Shown: positions 46,981 through 58,415, counted from the first letter of the stretch. The stretch: DNA of 64,000 nt from Ramazzottius varieornatus (GCA_001949185.1 BDGG01000004.1:290793-354792), one strand, 5' to 3'. Translations and numbers: made by a program. Notes: generated from the letters alone by a model not told the origin.

Positions 46981-49659
46981 CACGCACGGTGGGGTAGTTT
47001 GGGCCAGTAAGTAGTTTGGGCCAGACGGAAAAGACGGCAAACTTAGATTTTGTATGGAAGCCAGCAACAGAGATCGGACTAATGTCGTAACGCAGTAAAA
47101 TTCAACCGCAGAAAATTGCTGTGGACAATGGCCATCAGCTGATCAGCTGTTTTACTCTCACACTTCAAAGCTGCAGTGCATGGCTACTCGCTTTTCTCTC
47201 GGAGAAGCCCTGGAATCGTTAGCTCGATATTCTTTCCGTAAACGTTTCTCCAAATATCCCAGCCCTTCAAGACCAAGAAGCCTCGGCGATACACCGAAGA
47301 AGCCCTGAAGGATGCGTTGTCTGCTGTCGAGAATAGAATGAGGCTACGCGAAGCAGCTCGAGTTTTCAAAGTTCCGCGCAACACCGTCTCACGTTATGTG
47401 CAAGATACGAAGGCACGTAAGATGGGTAAAGAAAGAAAGCTCAACGATTTTGAGGAAGGGCTGCTGGTTGATCTGCTCAAAAAATTCGGAAATACTGGAT
47501 TTCCTCTCAACAAAACCCAGCTGCACATTTTTGTGACGAAATGGGCATTGCGAAAGGTACAATAATTTTTCTTGTCGAACGTTTTATAATATTAATTTCG
47601 AATGCTGATCTTTGTCAGGTGTTGGGATAATTTTCAGTAAGGAATGGAATCGGTGTTTCCTCCAGGAACAGAAAGAAATATCCCTTCGACTAGCCTCAAA
47701 CGTTGACAGGAAGAAAGCACGAGAGTGGACTGTCGGAGGCGTGGAATCATGGATCGAGCTTCTCGCGGGCTAAATGACCAAGGCTACCTGTCAAATCCGG
47801 AAGGGGTCATCAATCTTGGTGAATCTGGCTTCGTTCTGGGTTTTGAAAGGGAGAGAGTTTATGCGGAGAAAGGGAAAAAACATGTGGTTCCATACACAGA
47901 AGGCTCAACAAGAGATCAAGTGACAACGCTGTTCTGTGGAAACGCAGCGGGCCGGATGTTCAAACCTTTGGTCCTGTACGACGGAGTACTGCATTTGGGT
48001 AGCATTTATGATAATACCAACGACAAGCTCTATGTCGCAGTCAATCGAAAGGGCGTAATGGATCACAAGGTGCTGACGGACTACTTCCGGCAGGAAATGC
48101 TGCCGAATGCTCCCGACAAAGTAAGTTACGCTCTGCTGGCAAATATAAATTCCACGTTATCTATTTTATTTGTGGTTCTTTTGCAGTGTGTTGTACTTAT
48201 GGATGGTCACTATAGTCACGTCACAAACATAAAGCTCTTCAAGCTTTGTATCGAGTCCGGTAAAGATATATGTCTCATATGTCTACCTTCCGGTCAGACG
48301 GACAAGCTACAACCGCTAGATAGCTGACCATTTGGAACCATGAAACCGAAGTGGAAGGCTTACAAGTTCTTCCATCGTATCAACCCGCAGTTTGACGTAC
48401 GACTAAATTATTGCAGTCTGTTTGTAAAAGTTAACTCATGGACAAGATTTTGACACAAGGACGTACCGAGGTCCCTGAAAGGTCCGCGATTTGGCCGTTT
48501 CCCTACGAAGCTTTCATTGATTATCAGTCAGGGTTGTGCCGGGCACGGGTCTGACAGGCAACTTCGTAGAAAAAGGGCTAACTCGCGCACGTTTTAGGGA
48601 CCTTGTTTTGATACAATAGTTCTGACTTTCAGATTACTCGGAACACCTTCCCAGGAACTTTGGCGGAGCTGTGGACCCCAAGAGCCAGCATGTTTTCCTT
48701 CGAGTTTGAAGCGTCATTGAAGAGTGGTTTTCGCAAGACTGGTGTCTTCCCTTTTTCCCCTGACGTCATTCGTAGAACGGTCGATAAAGAGCTGATCAAG
48801 TACGACGAACCTTCCTTACCAGTGTTGAACAGAGAAAGTTCCCCGATGAAGAAATTAGCAGCCATCTTACGTTCCGACAAGGTGAAAATGGATGACACCA
48901 TGGTCGAAGCAAGCCTTGAGTCGATCGACCACATCCGGTCCGGTTACAAAAGCGTGGCGGATACGGTTCTGTCTGCTGCAGGCACGGCGTTCGCTTTTTC
49001 TAAGCCGAAAAAGCAACGGAAGGCGATACGCGGATTGCGCTGGAAGCAGGCAGAAATATGCTCAATAGTGAGTATATGGACGTGATTGAGCAGCGTCTGA
49101 AACTGCGAAAAGAGCTGAGCAAAACTACACCGAAGTCCCTTGGAGCGACGAACAGAAAAGGGATGGCCCGCGAACCTTTGCCGTCTGCTTGCCTTCCAGT
49201 ACCGGATATTCCTTCCACATCTAAACCGAAGTCCATGCCTAAGAAAAGTCGCAAGAAAGTTTGCTCACCTGAGGAACCTTCCGCCTGCCCTTTGTCGAAT
49301 GCTGATGTGGGTACGTTCGTACCAGCTCCTCCAAAGAAACGTATTGGGTCGAAGAAAGTGCAGTAGGTTCGCTTCGCTGGTTGTGACGACTTTGATTTCT
49401 GATTGTGATTGTAAACAAAGATTTCATATCTGGAGTATCTTGTTCTCGTATGTGCTTATGGTAGGCTTGTTCCGGCAAAAAAGGATTTCAATAAAAGTGT
49501 CATGCTTCGAGCTGCTCGTTCCGATACCCAGCACGAACGTGCAACAGTACTACCAGTAGTGCTCTTTTTTACACGAAGCAAGAAACTCCTGCCCGTGCCG
49601 CCGTAGCGAAACGGCCTGGCCCAAACTATTTACTGGCCCAAACTATCCCACCGTGCGTG
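46981..49659 (+). mobile_element. pogo/Tigger-like DNA transposon, inactivated (2,679 bp)
   Basis: Terminal inverted repeats start CACGCACGGTGGGGTAGTTT at 46981 and end with the reverse complement of CACGCACGGTGGGATAGTTT at 49659, each with an internal TAGTTTGGGCCAG repeat. TA flanks both sides, the target duplication of Tc1/mariner elements. A broken transposase of pogo type lies inside, so the copy is structurally complete but cannot encode its own enzyme. Confidence 0.85.
47272..49366 (+). pseudogene. pogo/Tigger transposase with mutated catalytic Asp and a nonsense codon
   Basis: The N-terminal part is a Psq-type helix-turn-helix (LREAARVFKVPRNTVSRYV) for binding the terminal repeats. 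The DDE core begins INLGESGF, where the family has N-L-D-E-S/T-G-F, so the first catalytic Asp is Gly. The second Asp is present in VLMDGHYSH and the third in KLQPLDS. Directly after it a TGA (PLDS, stop, PFGTMKPKWKAYK) interrupts an otherwise continuing frame. A C-terminal region follows (SFEFEASLKSGFRKTGVFPF) with a basic tail ending at 49366. Introns or small gaps were inferred near 47560-47700, 48121-48186 and 48400-48640. Confidence 0.8.
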
Positions 49660-50270
49660 TACAGTATGTAATATTCGTGTCCCATTGACATGTATGTTGT
49701 ATGTTCAGTATAATGGATCGGAAGCTCTTCCGAACAGGGGCCCGGAAGTCTGGTATAAATGGTAGAACGATTCTTATTTTGCTCTGTCTAGCTAGTCGAT
49801 GTTTCATCTGATCAGCTCGCGGAATTATACTGGCACCCGTTTTCAGTTCAACTAACCATCGTTCTTCTCTACATCTGCCATTCAACACTAAACTTTCCGG
49901 CTTTGGTGTCATGGGCTTACTAAATCAGATGGAGCAATAGTGCAATGATCCCTATCATACGGTAGCTGCAGCCCTGCCGCTGTGAAATAGCCAATGTGAC
50001 AAACAGATGGTGCCCCGTATGCAGTGCCCGTCATGTGACTTTCGGCTCGCAGTCGGTTCGGTTAAATCAGACGAATTCGGCTTTGTGTACTAGTACGTGA
50101 CGGTTCAATGGGATCAGTATACGTACACGGCTAACGCATCAGTTTGAGCCGTGACGCCAAGCTGTGAATTGCCGTTCCTCAGGTGTTTGTCACATTAGAA
50201 TTTTCCAGCGGCAGGGCTGGCCAGATCGTGGCATTTTTACGGTAATCTCGCTGCGAAAGCGAAAAGTTTG
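49660..50270. other. Intergenic, nothing recognised
   Basis: This lies right of the transposon. A minus-strand frame at 49643-49912 crosses the transposon end and has no domain. No gene is supported. Confidence 0.35.
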
Positions 50271-50338
50271 CCGGATGTGGGGATAGAACCCATATCGCCC
50301 TCTTGCATGGCGGGCGAGCAGACCACTGCGCCATCCGA
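50271..50338 (-). repeat. tRNA-like sequence (degenerate tRNA or tRNA-derived SINE head)
   Basis: On the minus strand TCGGATG at the 5' end pairs with CATCCGG at the 3' end (seven pairs, one G-T). A box-A-like GGCGCAGTGG and a box-B-like GGTTCTATCCC lie between, with a T-arm ATGGG/CCCAC. The anticodon arm has an oversized loop (CGCCC, 11 bases, GGGCG) and the D arm does not pair well, so a working tRNA is unlikely. Confidence 0.55.
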
Positions 50339-50379
50339 GGCTTACAGTTATCGCAGCTCGATTTATCTCTAGGCCTTTC

Positions 50380-50759
50380 AGACCTAAACTTTCCTGTCAT
50401 TACAACACAGTAGACCCTCTCCTACCTCATGTACGTCGCTTGCAGCTTTTCTGAATCGGACTCTTACGTTACATCCATGGTTTCTAAGGTGATGTCAACG
50501 TTTCAAGCATAACATAGCAGTTGATCGAGTGATTTTTCTTTAACCGGAATGCAAGACAAGAGCCGTTAAGAACCAGCAGACGCCTGTCCTCAAATTCAAC
50601 CTGCAGACGGACGCCACAAGGAGTACAACCAGTACATTCACTTTGAGTTTCTCAATCGGTGCTCGCTGGAGCACCGATTGAGATTCAGAAAAGCTGCGAG
50701 CGACGTACATGAGGTAGGAGAGGGTCTACTGTGTTGTAATGATAGGAAAGTTTAGGTCT
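50380..50759. mobile_element. Long-inverted-repeat MITE, about 380 bp
   Basis: About 80 bases at the left (AGACCTAAACTTTCCTGTCA, then CAGTAGACCCTCTCCTACCT and GTACGTCGC) recur as the reverse complement at the right with only a few changes. Just inside the right arm is a perfect 15-bp hairpin (50651-50684, TCTCAATCGGTGCTC). A diverged third arm occurs at about 50955-51005 (GACGTACCTGAAG, GGGTCTACTGTG). No ORF. Confidence 0.85.
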
Positions 50760-51971
50760 TCCCTTCCTGCGAATTTTTTGATACCAGGCAAGAGGGAGTT
50801 AGTGACGGACTGGTGGAGATTCGGCCACTAGAAGCTGATGGAGTTTTTGCCGGGTTTCCGACCGTTTTAGCCTGATATCTTTCAATCAACTGCGGTGTTA
50901 CGGTTGAAACGTTGACTTTACACGTAGTAACCATGCATGTGACGTACGAATCCGATTTACAAAAGCTACGAGGGACGTACCTGAAGTTGGACCGGGTCTA
51001 CTGTGAGGATATCGGGGCTCTTGTCATTACCATGGACGGTTCGTATCGCACCCCAAGTTACACTTTTTATCGTTGGTGATTCTCTTTTCGGTACCTAAAC
51101 ACCTTGTGCGATAGTGTTAAGTGGATGCCACCAGAAACTGGAAACTTGACAGGCCATCCGACAAGAAAGTCTAAAGGGCGGAGCACGAGGGCAATACTGG
51201 AAGGGCTGCACCGCGTCGATTTTACATTCCTGTGACAGTTCTCGTTCTGAACATCTGTCGACTACTCGAGTTGCTTCCCGGATGCCTTCTGTCAAACAGC
51301 GTCTACTTTCTTCTACTTTCAGCTCATTTTGACTGTCGCGGAATCCGGCCCAGCTTTTTACTAATCACAGTTCACTATAGAAGACGCAGCTAAGCTAAAA
51401 TAAGCCGTTTAGCGGCTAAAACGGCTTATTTCAGCCCCGCCGAACCTACTATACAGTTCACAGCCCCAACCATAAAGCGTGAAATCTCCTTATGGTGCCC
51501 AATCCGAAGCGATCACTCAGCAATACTGGACAAGTTCTTCACGGTGGAAAAATTGTATCTTGGTATGTTCAGACGACCTTATTTAATGGTATCTTCTTCG
51601 AAATTGCAACCAAGCTGCTATTTGAGAGCTCTGATGCATTATTCCAAAGCTCTTCTTAAAATGGATCTGGTCGTTTTTGAGGAGGTCATTTTCAAGCATC
51701 GCTTCCTGAATTAGTACAGTTGAACAGTTTTCTAGGTTGCTGCCAGAGGTTCGATTTATAAGTGGTTCGAAAACTGTGCTTCCTATCGGAAGCAGCGCCT
51801 GCCGCCTGGAGTGGCGACCTCGTAATTATCAGTTGTTACATATTATGCCAGGATTATTTTAACGTATAAAGAGACCTGTTACGCTGTATATACACCATTC
51901 TGGATATCCTGGTGCTGAAGAAGACCCATTGAGCACTAGTACCGTCGGGCCAAACGCCTGTGGTTCGAAAG
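50760..51971. other. Intergenic upstream of the intact receptor
   Basis: It contains a lone arm of the preceding repeat family (about 50955-51005) and a perfect hairpin at 51398-51431. No coding frame is supported. Confidence 0.4.
51398..51431. repeat. Perfect 13-bp-arm hairpin
   Basis: AAATAAGCCGTTT and AAACGGCTTATTT flank AGCGGCTA. No run of T follows that would mark a terminator, and nothing links it to a gene. Confidence 0.75.
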
Positions 51972-52991
51972 ATGGACTTCAGATTGTTTAACCATACGGG
52001 GCTGTCTTTTGGTCGAAATAAATCGTTCTGGATTCATAACTCCAATACCACATTGGCCGGGAGTGGTGGTTATTGGGGTTTTGTTGCCAGCTACAACCTG
52101 GTAACCCGAAGCATGGCCTTGGTGTTGAATCTTATTCCGTTATTTGTCTTTATACGCTATCGGACCGCGCGAACCTCGTTTACAATATACGTCATCAGTC
52201 TATGCATGGTCAACGTGATCGTGGTAGTTGTGGGTCAACCCCTGGCTGTAATGGAAGAATGGAAAATCCTCGGTTCTCCCCAACCTAAGATTCTTTGCTC
52301 GTTCATACGCTACGTGAACGTCATTCTCTTGGGTTGGGCGTACAATAGTCATTTTCTCATCGCTGCAAACCGTTTCTGGACAGTATTTTTTCCACTTTCT
52401 TTCCGAAGGTTCCATCTTGAGAACTCGCTGATCAAACCATGGCTGCTTTGTGTTGCCATGTGCGTAACGGTGGCTGCAGTTGGACTGACCGGACTAATTC
52501 GTGACCTCGTACGTGGAGGGAGTCCCGAAGACGGACTCAGGTGCTCGTACACGCCCAGTGGATTTCTTACGTTGCGAGCCATTTCTTTATATGTCCTATA
52601 CGTTTTCCCGCTGCTCTGTTCTATCCTGCTCTATGTTGCGCTTTGTCACCGGGTTTTCCGAATCCTTCGAGCGCGCCGATTGAACATCGTTGTACCGAAA
52701 ACCATTGGGAAAATGCAACAACACCGGAGCCACGGGCCCAGTGTAGACCGCTCTGAGCAGATGCGTCGAAGCATGCTGTTGACAGTATCGTTGTTAATCG
52801 TGAATATCTCGATTACACTGGTGCCGGCTAACATTTATTCTGTGGCCCTTCTTCACGACTTCCGCTACAAGCCAAACTTCTTCGTGGTTCGAGTGCTGAA
52901 TGCTTTATGCCCTGTAATCGATCCAGTGTTGTTTCTGATCACTGTGAAGAATCTTCGACAACCGTTGCGGCTCTGTTGTTGCGAAAGCTAG
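51972..52991 (+). CDS. Divergent rhodopsin-like seven-helix receptor, single exon, 339 aa
   Basis: The first ATG of the open frame gives an extracellular N-terminus with N-glycosylation sites (NHT, NTT), then seven hydrophobic helices. Landmarks are RTARTSFTIYVISLCMVN at helix 2, a conserved Cys (KILCSF) at the top of helix 3, and NRFW where classical receptors have D/E-R-Y. Others are the pairing Cys (GLRCSY) in the second extracellular loop and CPVIDPVLFLI where helix 7 usually has N-P-x-x-Y. The changed motifs are shared with the three related copies in this window, so they are features of the family. It looks intact; ligand and coupling are unknown. Confidence 0.85.
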   Translation: MDFRLFNHTGLSFGRNKSFWIHNSNTTLAGSGGYWGFVASYNLVTRSMALVLNLIPLFVFIRYRTARTSFTIYVISLCMVNVIVVVVGQPLAVMEEWKILGSPQPKILCSFIRYVNVILLGWAYNSHFLIAANRFWTVFFPLSFRRFHLENSLIKPWLLCVAMCVTVAAVGLTGLIRDLVRGGSPEDGLRCSYTPSGFLTLRAISLYVLYVFPLLCSILLYVALCHRVFRILRARRLNIVVPKTIGKMQQHRSHGPSVDRSEQMRRSMLLTVSLLIVNISITLVPANIYSVALLHDFRYKPNFFVVRVLNALCPVIDPVLFLITVKNLRQPLRLCCCES

Positions 52992-54324
52992 CATCCGATA
53001 GGCTCTTTCATACGGCAAAATTTCGCACGACAGAAAGCGAGATCTCAGGAAGTCGAACCCACCACTCAATTTTTCGTGACAACGCAATCACTTCGGCTGA
53101 CCTAATATCGTCAATGGGTCATGATTCATGAAGCGTGCTAACTATCCACTTTATAATTTACTAAGGATGGCACGTAACAAGTTACTACACTTGATCAAGA
53201 TGCATCGTCGAATAACGGAATCTTCTGGATCGAGTTCGCACCAATTAGAGTGCAGGTAGCGTTACGAATCTTGCGATACCTGATTACCCATGACCGGGCG
53301 TGCCGCACACGTTTATCGGATAACCAGCCGCCGGATAATATTACAAATGCTTGGCGCGCCCGATTCTCGATGTCCTGGACGCCTGGAAGCTTCTTACCGT
53401 ATTGGATAGGACGCCCATCTGCGCTGTCCCTCCAGCATTTTGGAAGAGTCATACAGATTCTTGCAGATAAGTCCTTAAACGCTAACATACAACGATTCCA
53501 AGATGACATCAGTCGGTCTCTTTCGAGCCTGTGATGTTGATCCGATGCTGGATGGGACGTGGACCGTCGTATTCGAGCCTCCCGTCCAGACCTGAAAACC
53601 CAAGTCGAGACGTGACGTGTTATTCTTTTTACACGTTTACAACTCATCAGTCAACCGGTCAATTGATTCTTTCTCGCACTTAACATCCTGCAGTGTCAGA
53701 CGAGCCTGAAGATAGGCCCCAAGAAGTTTTTTAAGTAGAGTAAGGTGTCATCACATACTGACGTACCCGTATCACAACTATTTCAATTTTGTACGGAACA
53801 GATTATTTGATAATATCGACATTAGTCCTAAACTCACCAATGTAATCCCAGCAAGTAACATGCGACGATTTCCCGTTGATTTGAAGAGTACAAAGCCCTG
53901 CATCGTGAAAATTTCCGACTGGGGTCACTGGGCACTCGCTGCTCTTCTGCTTCATGGCGGATAGGATAAAGCAGAGTGCGCTACGCGGAGCTCTTATATT
54001 TACTGTGCATCACAGAAACTACTGTACAGTCAATGTCAGGGATCCTCGTACGACCGTGATTCTCTTTGAGTTGCTTGCGTCTTCTGAACCCGTAGTCTGG
54101 TTTCGATAGCTTGAACATCGTCTTGCAAAGCCTTCGGAAACCCTGTAATGGGTCTTCAGGCAAACTTATATATATTTTGTAAACATATATTTCTGTATTG
54201 TGAACATTGAGACCTTACGGAGTTCAAACCTCGAAGGCTGTCTTAGCCAGAAGGCCTGCCTTTCACTGCCTGTGATTGGTAAATTCACAAGTATCCAAGT
54301 TCAAAGCTGGAAAAAAGTAAAGTC

Positions 54325-54505
54325 AGGTGGTGAGTGTGTGATGCCTCAGTGGTCGTACCCGTCGACTTTCGTTGACTAAATAACTTTGGGCTTACAGGCA
54401 GTCCTTGACTGTTGCGATTCAGCGCTGCTGGTGGACATTGCGCTGCGCTGGAGGTCTCTGGGTTAGATCCAAGGGACATGCGAATTTTTCTCGTACCAAA
54501 AGAGG
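54325..54505 (+). repeat. tRNA-derived SINE-like repeat
   Basis: GTCAGGTGGTGAGTGTGTGA, then TTTCGTTGACTAAATAACTTT, resembles 57911-57985 (GTCAGGTGGTAAGTGTGTCC, then TTTTCGTTGTCTCAATAACT). Farther on, a box-B-like GGGTTAGATCC follows a GGAGGTCTCT, as in tRNA-derived SINEs. Only two partial copies are visible, so the ends are not fixed. Confidence 0.4.
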
Positions 54506-56216
54506 TGGAGCAGTTTGCGCCAGGCTTTTGCCAGGCCATTGCTTGGACGATACTTCAGGTCAAATAAAGGTTCGGGCCAGGAATACGTCACCGGCAGTCT
54601 GATGACGCCTCCAAAGGTGTGGTTTGGACCTTAAAAAATGTTCAAAGTCGAAACTTGATTTCAATTCCCGGGGAGAAAATTGCCTGTTTGAGTTGGTAAG
54701 TGCTCTCTGGCTCAGTGGTATGGCAGCTGTCCTCAAATTAGGTGTTTTAACCCTTGCCTTGCAGCTCGTGGTCGGATCCGCGGTCAAACTTGCCTCATCG
54801 CTTCTTTTTCGCGTTTTAAACGGTGAAACCCACTGATCGACGAAACCTGGTGGCCAGGACCGCGCTCGACCAGCGAGCGCGCGATACGTTTCAAGGCGGG
54901 GAATAAGTGTACGCACCAACCCGCGTGGTTTTTTGATCTTCGAGCTGCTTGGCTTGAGGCCAGGTTTCTTGTCGCTCGAGAAGTCCTGTATTTAAGCAAA
55001 CTGCTAAGCTGGACGCCAGGACCATTTTCGTACGAGTTTTCGCTTGTTTAATGATTTTTGCACGATCTAATTGGTCGATGCGCGCTCAGTCACTGAGTCA
55101 GGCGTGCGTTGGTTTTTGCTGCCAATTTCCCATCACGCGACAGTTTTATGGGAAAGCCCGAACAGCCAAAATGTACCCCAGGCGTTACTGTATCGACTGC
55201 CACAAACGAGATCTCCAAGAGAATTTTCGCAAAAAAATTTTCCGTACAGGTTCCACGACCTTTTTTGCAACTATTTATACGGACGAAATGCTTTTACTTA
55301 CGGTACACGCACCTGCCCTAAATGTGACCATGGACGAAAATGTAGGCCACGGAGCGAAAGCGGTGCACCGATTGATTTAACTAGGGGGCCGTATTCGCAC
55401 TGTGGCGCACAGTTTTGTCCATGCCCACGTTTGGGTCAGGTGCATGTATTTCTCCTTCTTTCTCACTCGATTCCTGTGAAATAGTTCAAGTCGGATGTTT
55501 GGAGTTATTTTGAAAAGCCGAAACAACCTAAACTGGTAGCGAAACCAGTTCTGCCATGTGTTTTGCCCTGCGCGTTTATCCGAGGAGAGCGATGTCCGCA
55601 TGGCCAGCATCATATTGCGATGATTATTTTCTAAGTTTGGTGGGCGACAACAGCTTTAGTGGGTTTCAATAATTAATTACGGTGGGTGACAGTAGTCTTT
55701 TTGGGTTTTAGTGGGTGACAATTCCGATTAACTAGCGTGTGCTTTACTGAACGAACGCGGAAGTGACTTTGCCGGAATGGAGGCACCCGTAATTCGGATG
55801 CGAGGCGAATCCGAATGCCACCTTTATTGAGCAGGGACCAGTACAGGAAATGTAGGGTGGGCGGGTGGAAAAAAAGTATTCTCGTGTAGCGATACGAGAA
55901 GCAAACGAATGAAGTGAAGTTTGCTCGTCGGCGAGAAACATCTTCGAGAAGAATGTAGGCTATGTTGTACAGAGAGGAGGAAGTAGAGATAAGGAACCCG
56001 ATATCGAGAACGAGAAGCCAAATGAAGCATGACAATGTGAAATAGCGTGAGCTTACACGAGTAGAAAGGAAGGTGCGGTGTGATGGGAAAGGCAGTGGAC
56101 AGCACACGTTAACTAAAATTAAATTCAATTCAATCTTAATTACAATACCGTACGAGTAGTTCACACTTCCAATCCAATTGATCACGTATACAAGATGCAT
56201 TCCAATTACACGGCAC

Positions 56217-56241
56217 TCAAACATACATACATACATACATA
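56217..56241 (+). repeat. TACA microsatellite
   Basis: About six tandem tetranucleotide units. It forces the repeated Tyr/Val/Met residues of the overlapping minus-strand frame, a reason to distrust that frame. Confidence 0.85.
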
Positions 56242-56311
56242 GTTTCATATGAATTTTCTTGCATTCTTGTTGAAAGATACGCGTAATCGACAAAGCAATA
56301 AAGTTTCTATC

Positions 56312-56584
56312 CTAGACGAGTGAATAATGTGGGTCTGGGTTGTTTGATGAACAGTTAGTACTGAGCTCGAGAGCTTGGGCGAGGAGCACAGGGTCACAAC
56401 CGCGAAGGACTGGCAGACTCCAGACGCCCGGCACGGCTGCGGTCTGTCCGTAGGTAGCATGAGCGTGATAGCTTTTTGGTGATGGCTTTTTCTGGGGTCC
56501 GCATGAGGTCCGGTCGGAAAGTTGCGGCATCATTGTCGAATCAACCAGCAGGTCCGAAGCGTGTCCGTATTCGTGGGAGTGCAC
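56312..56584 (-). CDS. Possible terminal exon, unrecognised
   Basis: After a CTCCTCGAG acceptor the minus strand is open for about 90 codons with a polar, Pro/Ser-rich composition (SHEYGHASDLLVDSTMMPQL) and ends HYSLV. No domain was recognised and no upstream exon was found. Confidence 0.25.
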   Translation of the reverse strand: MHSHEYGHASDLLVDSTMMPQLSDRTSCGPQKKPSPKSYHAHATYGQTAAVPGVWSLPVLRGCDPVLLAQALELSTNCSSNNPDPHYSLV

Positions 56585-57076
56585 CTCGAGGAGTTTAAAA
56601 TATCAGCAAAATGAAACAACAATATGTATGAATGTCGTGTGAAGGTTGACAGCCGGTCCGAGCGGACTTGGCTCAATTTGGGGTGTTGTAAGGCAGGCGC
56701 GATTGAGGTACAGTCCACTCGCTCGAGATATGTACATCGCTCTTCGAGTTCTATTTGGCACCAGTCAAACGTTTAGCGTACAGCTTACCAAAACCGGAAT
56801 AGAGTGACGTCAACAGCTCGGAAACAATCAATCTGAATGAAATCAACTATTTGGTTTCCACCATGTGCTTCCGCAGTGTGAATGAACAAACAATCAAGCA
56901 TGTTTATAGCGAACGCTCCTGTGTTTACGGTGATTTTGGAATTTTGAAATTGAAGCGCGGTGTACACGTCTCGACCGAGTGGACTGTATACCGTTTCCAC
57001 GTCCAGTGGGAATGTACGGCATGGCGTGTGCGAGCCAGTTCTTGCGTGATCACCGAAAAGAAGATACCGGTCATGA

Positions 57077-57860
57077 CTACCGACCAGTGATCATCTTTTT
57101 GAACGCATCTTTGAAAGTCTTGACCGAAACCAAAAACAAAATCGGATCGAGGATGGTGCCCAGGGCGTAGAGCGTTCCAACAACAAGGAACATACCCGAT
57201 GGATTTATTGCAATAAAGCTGACCTCAAGCAACGTGTAGTACAACATGGCAGGGAACAAACCAATCGCCACGTTGAGAGTCAACAAGCTCAACATCAGGA
57301 ATTGGCGGCCACTCTGATGAGCAATGCGGCCGAAGCAGGAAACCTTCTTTGTTCCTGGCGAAGGGTCATTTGGATGGGACGACGGCGCCGCAGAGCCGTT
57401 GTGAGGAGAGCCATCGTGGGTGTGGTTCTTTGGTGGGTGAGCAGCACTACCAACTTGGCCTGACCGAATTCGTGATTTGATTAGGACAACACCAAAAATC
57501 ACCGGATACATCAGCAAAGCCAGACAGAGAGGAATGAAGTAGATGGCGAGCACACCGGCGTCAGCAAGTAGGTGCGCGGATGTTGGCGGAGCAATGGACT
57601 CTTTCAGACGGGCGCGGTGGTGTCAGTGCGTCAATGACGACACCCGGGCCGATGAAAACAAAAATGTAGATCCAGATGCTCAGGCAGATCAACGCTGGTT
57701 GCATCAACGAGTCCGAACAGTGGTACTTCCTGTAGGAGATCGGTGCTAGGATGGCCCAAAGGCGGTTCACTGCGATGGTCAAATGGGTGTGGACGATCAC
57801 AGGAGCGATACTGTGGGCGACTACGCGGTGAAATTGGCCGGAAGGACCGGCTCACCGCTC
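57077..57860 (-). pseudogene. 5'-truncated, frameshifted seven-helix receptor
   Basis: It retains helix 3 (PVIVHTHLTIAVNRLWAIL), helix 4 and the second extracellular loop with its Cys (VHCSANIRAP). After a one-base frame change near 57560, helix 5 (VLAIYFIPLCLALLMYPVIF), a loop of about 70 residues, helix 6 (RQFLMLSLLTLNVAIGLFP) and helix 7 (ILDPILFLVSVKTFKDAF) follow to a stop at 57077. It is clearly a paralog of the receptors at 51972 and 60482. No helix 1-2 sequence was found upstream, where a SINE-like repeat and a MITE lie instead. Both the frame change and the missing start argue for a pseudogene. Confidence 0.75.
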
Positions 57861-57983
57861 TCCTTGATTGGTTGATTCAAAAATTAATCTGGACTGATGA
57901 AAGCAAGCGCAGTCAGGTGGTAAGTGTGTCCTGTCTCGGTAGTTGAAACGCTGGTTTTCGTTGTCTCAATAACTTTACCCTTA

Positions 57984-58182
57984 CACGCACGAAGGGAAAG
58001 TTTGGAGCAGTGCAAAGTTTGGAACAGACGGCAAACTGAGAATTCAACCACACAAAATCGCCAAAGACTCGGCAAAGAGGGCATTGGTGTGAATGGCACA
58101 CGTACGTACGTACGTCCGTTCCGCTATTTCGGAATTGCCTGATCCAAACTTTTCACTGCTCCAAACTTTCCCTTCGTGCGTG
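57984..58182. mobile_element. 199-bp MITE with ends like the pogo/Tigger element
   Basis: It starts CACGCACGAAGGGAAAGTTT and ends with the reverse complement, flanked by TA on both sides. A second AAAGTTTGGAACAGACGGCA block follows the first, the same two-block layout as the transposon at 46981-49659 (CACGCACGGTGGG, TTTGGGCCAG twice, GACGG). The interior has a CGTACGTACGTACGT run and no ORF. Confidence 0.8.
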
Positions 58183-58415
58183 TACAGGTTGCCGCTCATT
58201 ATTCGAACGACCAACGCAGGAGGGCAATGGTGCGCTGTTGCCGGCAGAGGGTCGATACCAGACAGCGCGCAACTTTTTTGCGCAAACTGACAAGCCACCA
58301 CGCGATCTTATTGACCAGCCGTTCTGGATACCTCCCAAAATTCATGTACGTCACAGGCGCTGTTTTGCGACGATGCATGTACTGGGTTTGCGATAATCCG
58401 CTGGCGTAAAATTTC

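Larger units (their letters stand above)
52992..56311. other. Repeat-rich stretch without a supported gene
   Basis: Frames at 53195-53647 (minus), 53250-53534 (plus), 54560-54919 (minus), 55051-55484 (plus) and 55673-56293 (minus) overlap each other and lack domains. The part 54300-54850 looks like tRNA-related repeat. A short TACA microsatellite lies at 56217-56241. Confidence 0.4.

Noticed and set aside
53195-53647. 150-codon minus frame opposite a 94-codon plus frame
   Set aside because: Both strands are open over the same bases and neither has a recognisable domain, splice partner or biased codon pattern.
54560-54919. 119-codon minus frame
   Set aside because: It crosses tRNA-related repeat sequence and has no domain; it is best explained as repeat-derived.
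55051-55484. Cys-containing frames with CIDCH and CPKCDHG
   Set aside because: The two cysteine pairs suggest a zinc finger but lie in different frames with no intron joining them, so chance or deep decay is likelier.
55673-56293. 206-codon minus-strand frame
   Set aside because: Part of it comes from a TACA microsatellite, the rest is a string of Ser/Phe/Tyr/Leu without a domain, and three other frames overlap it.
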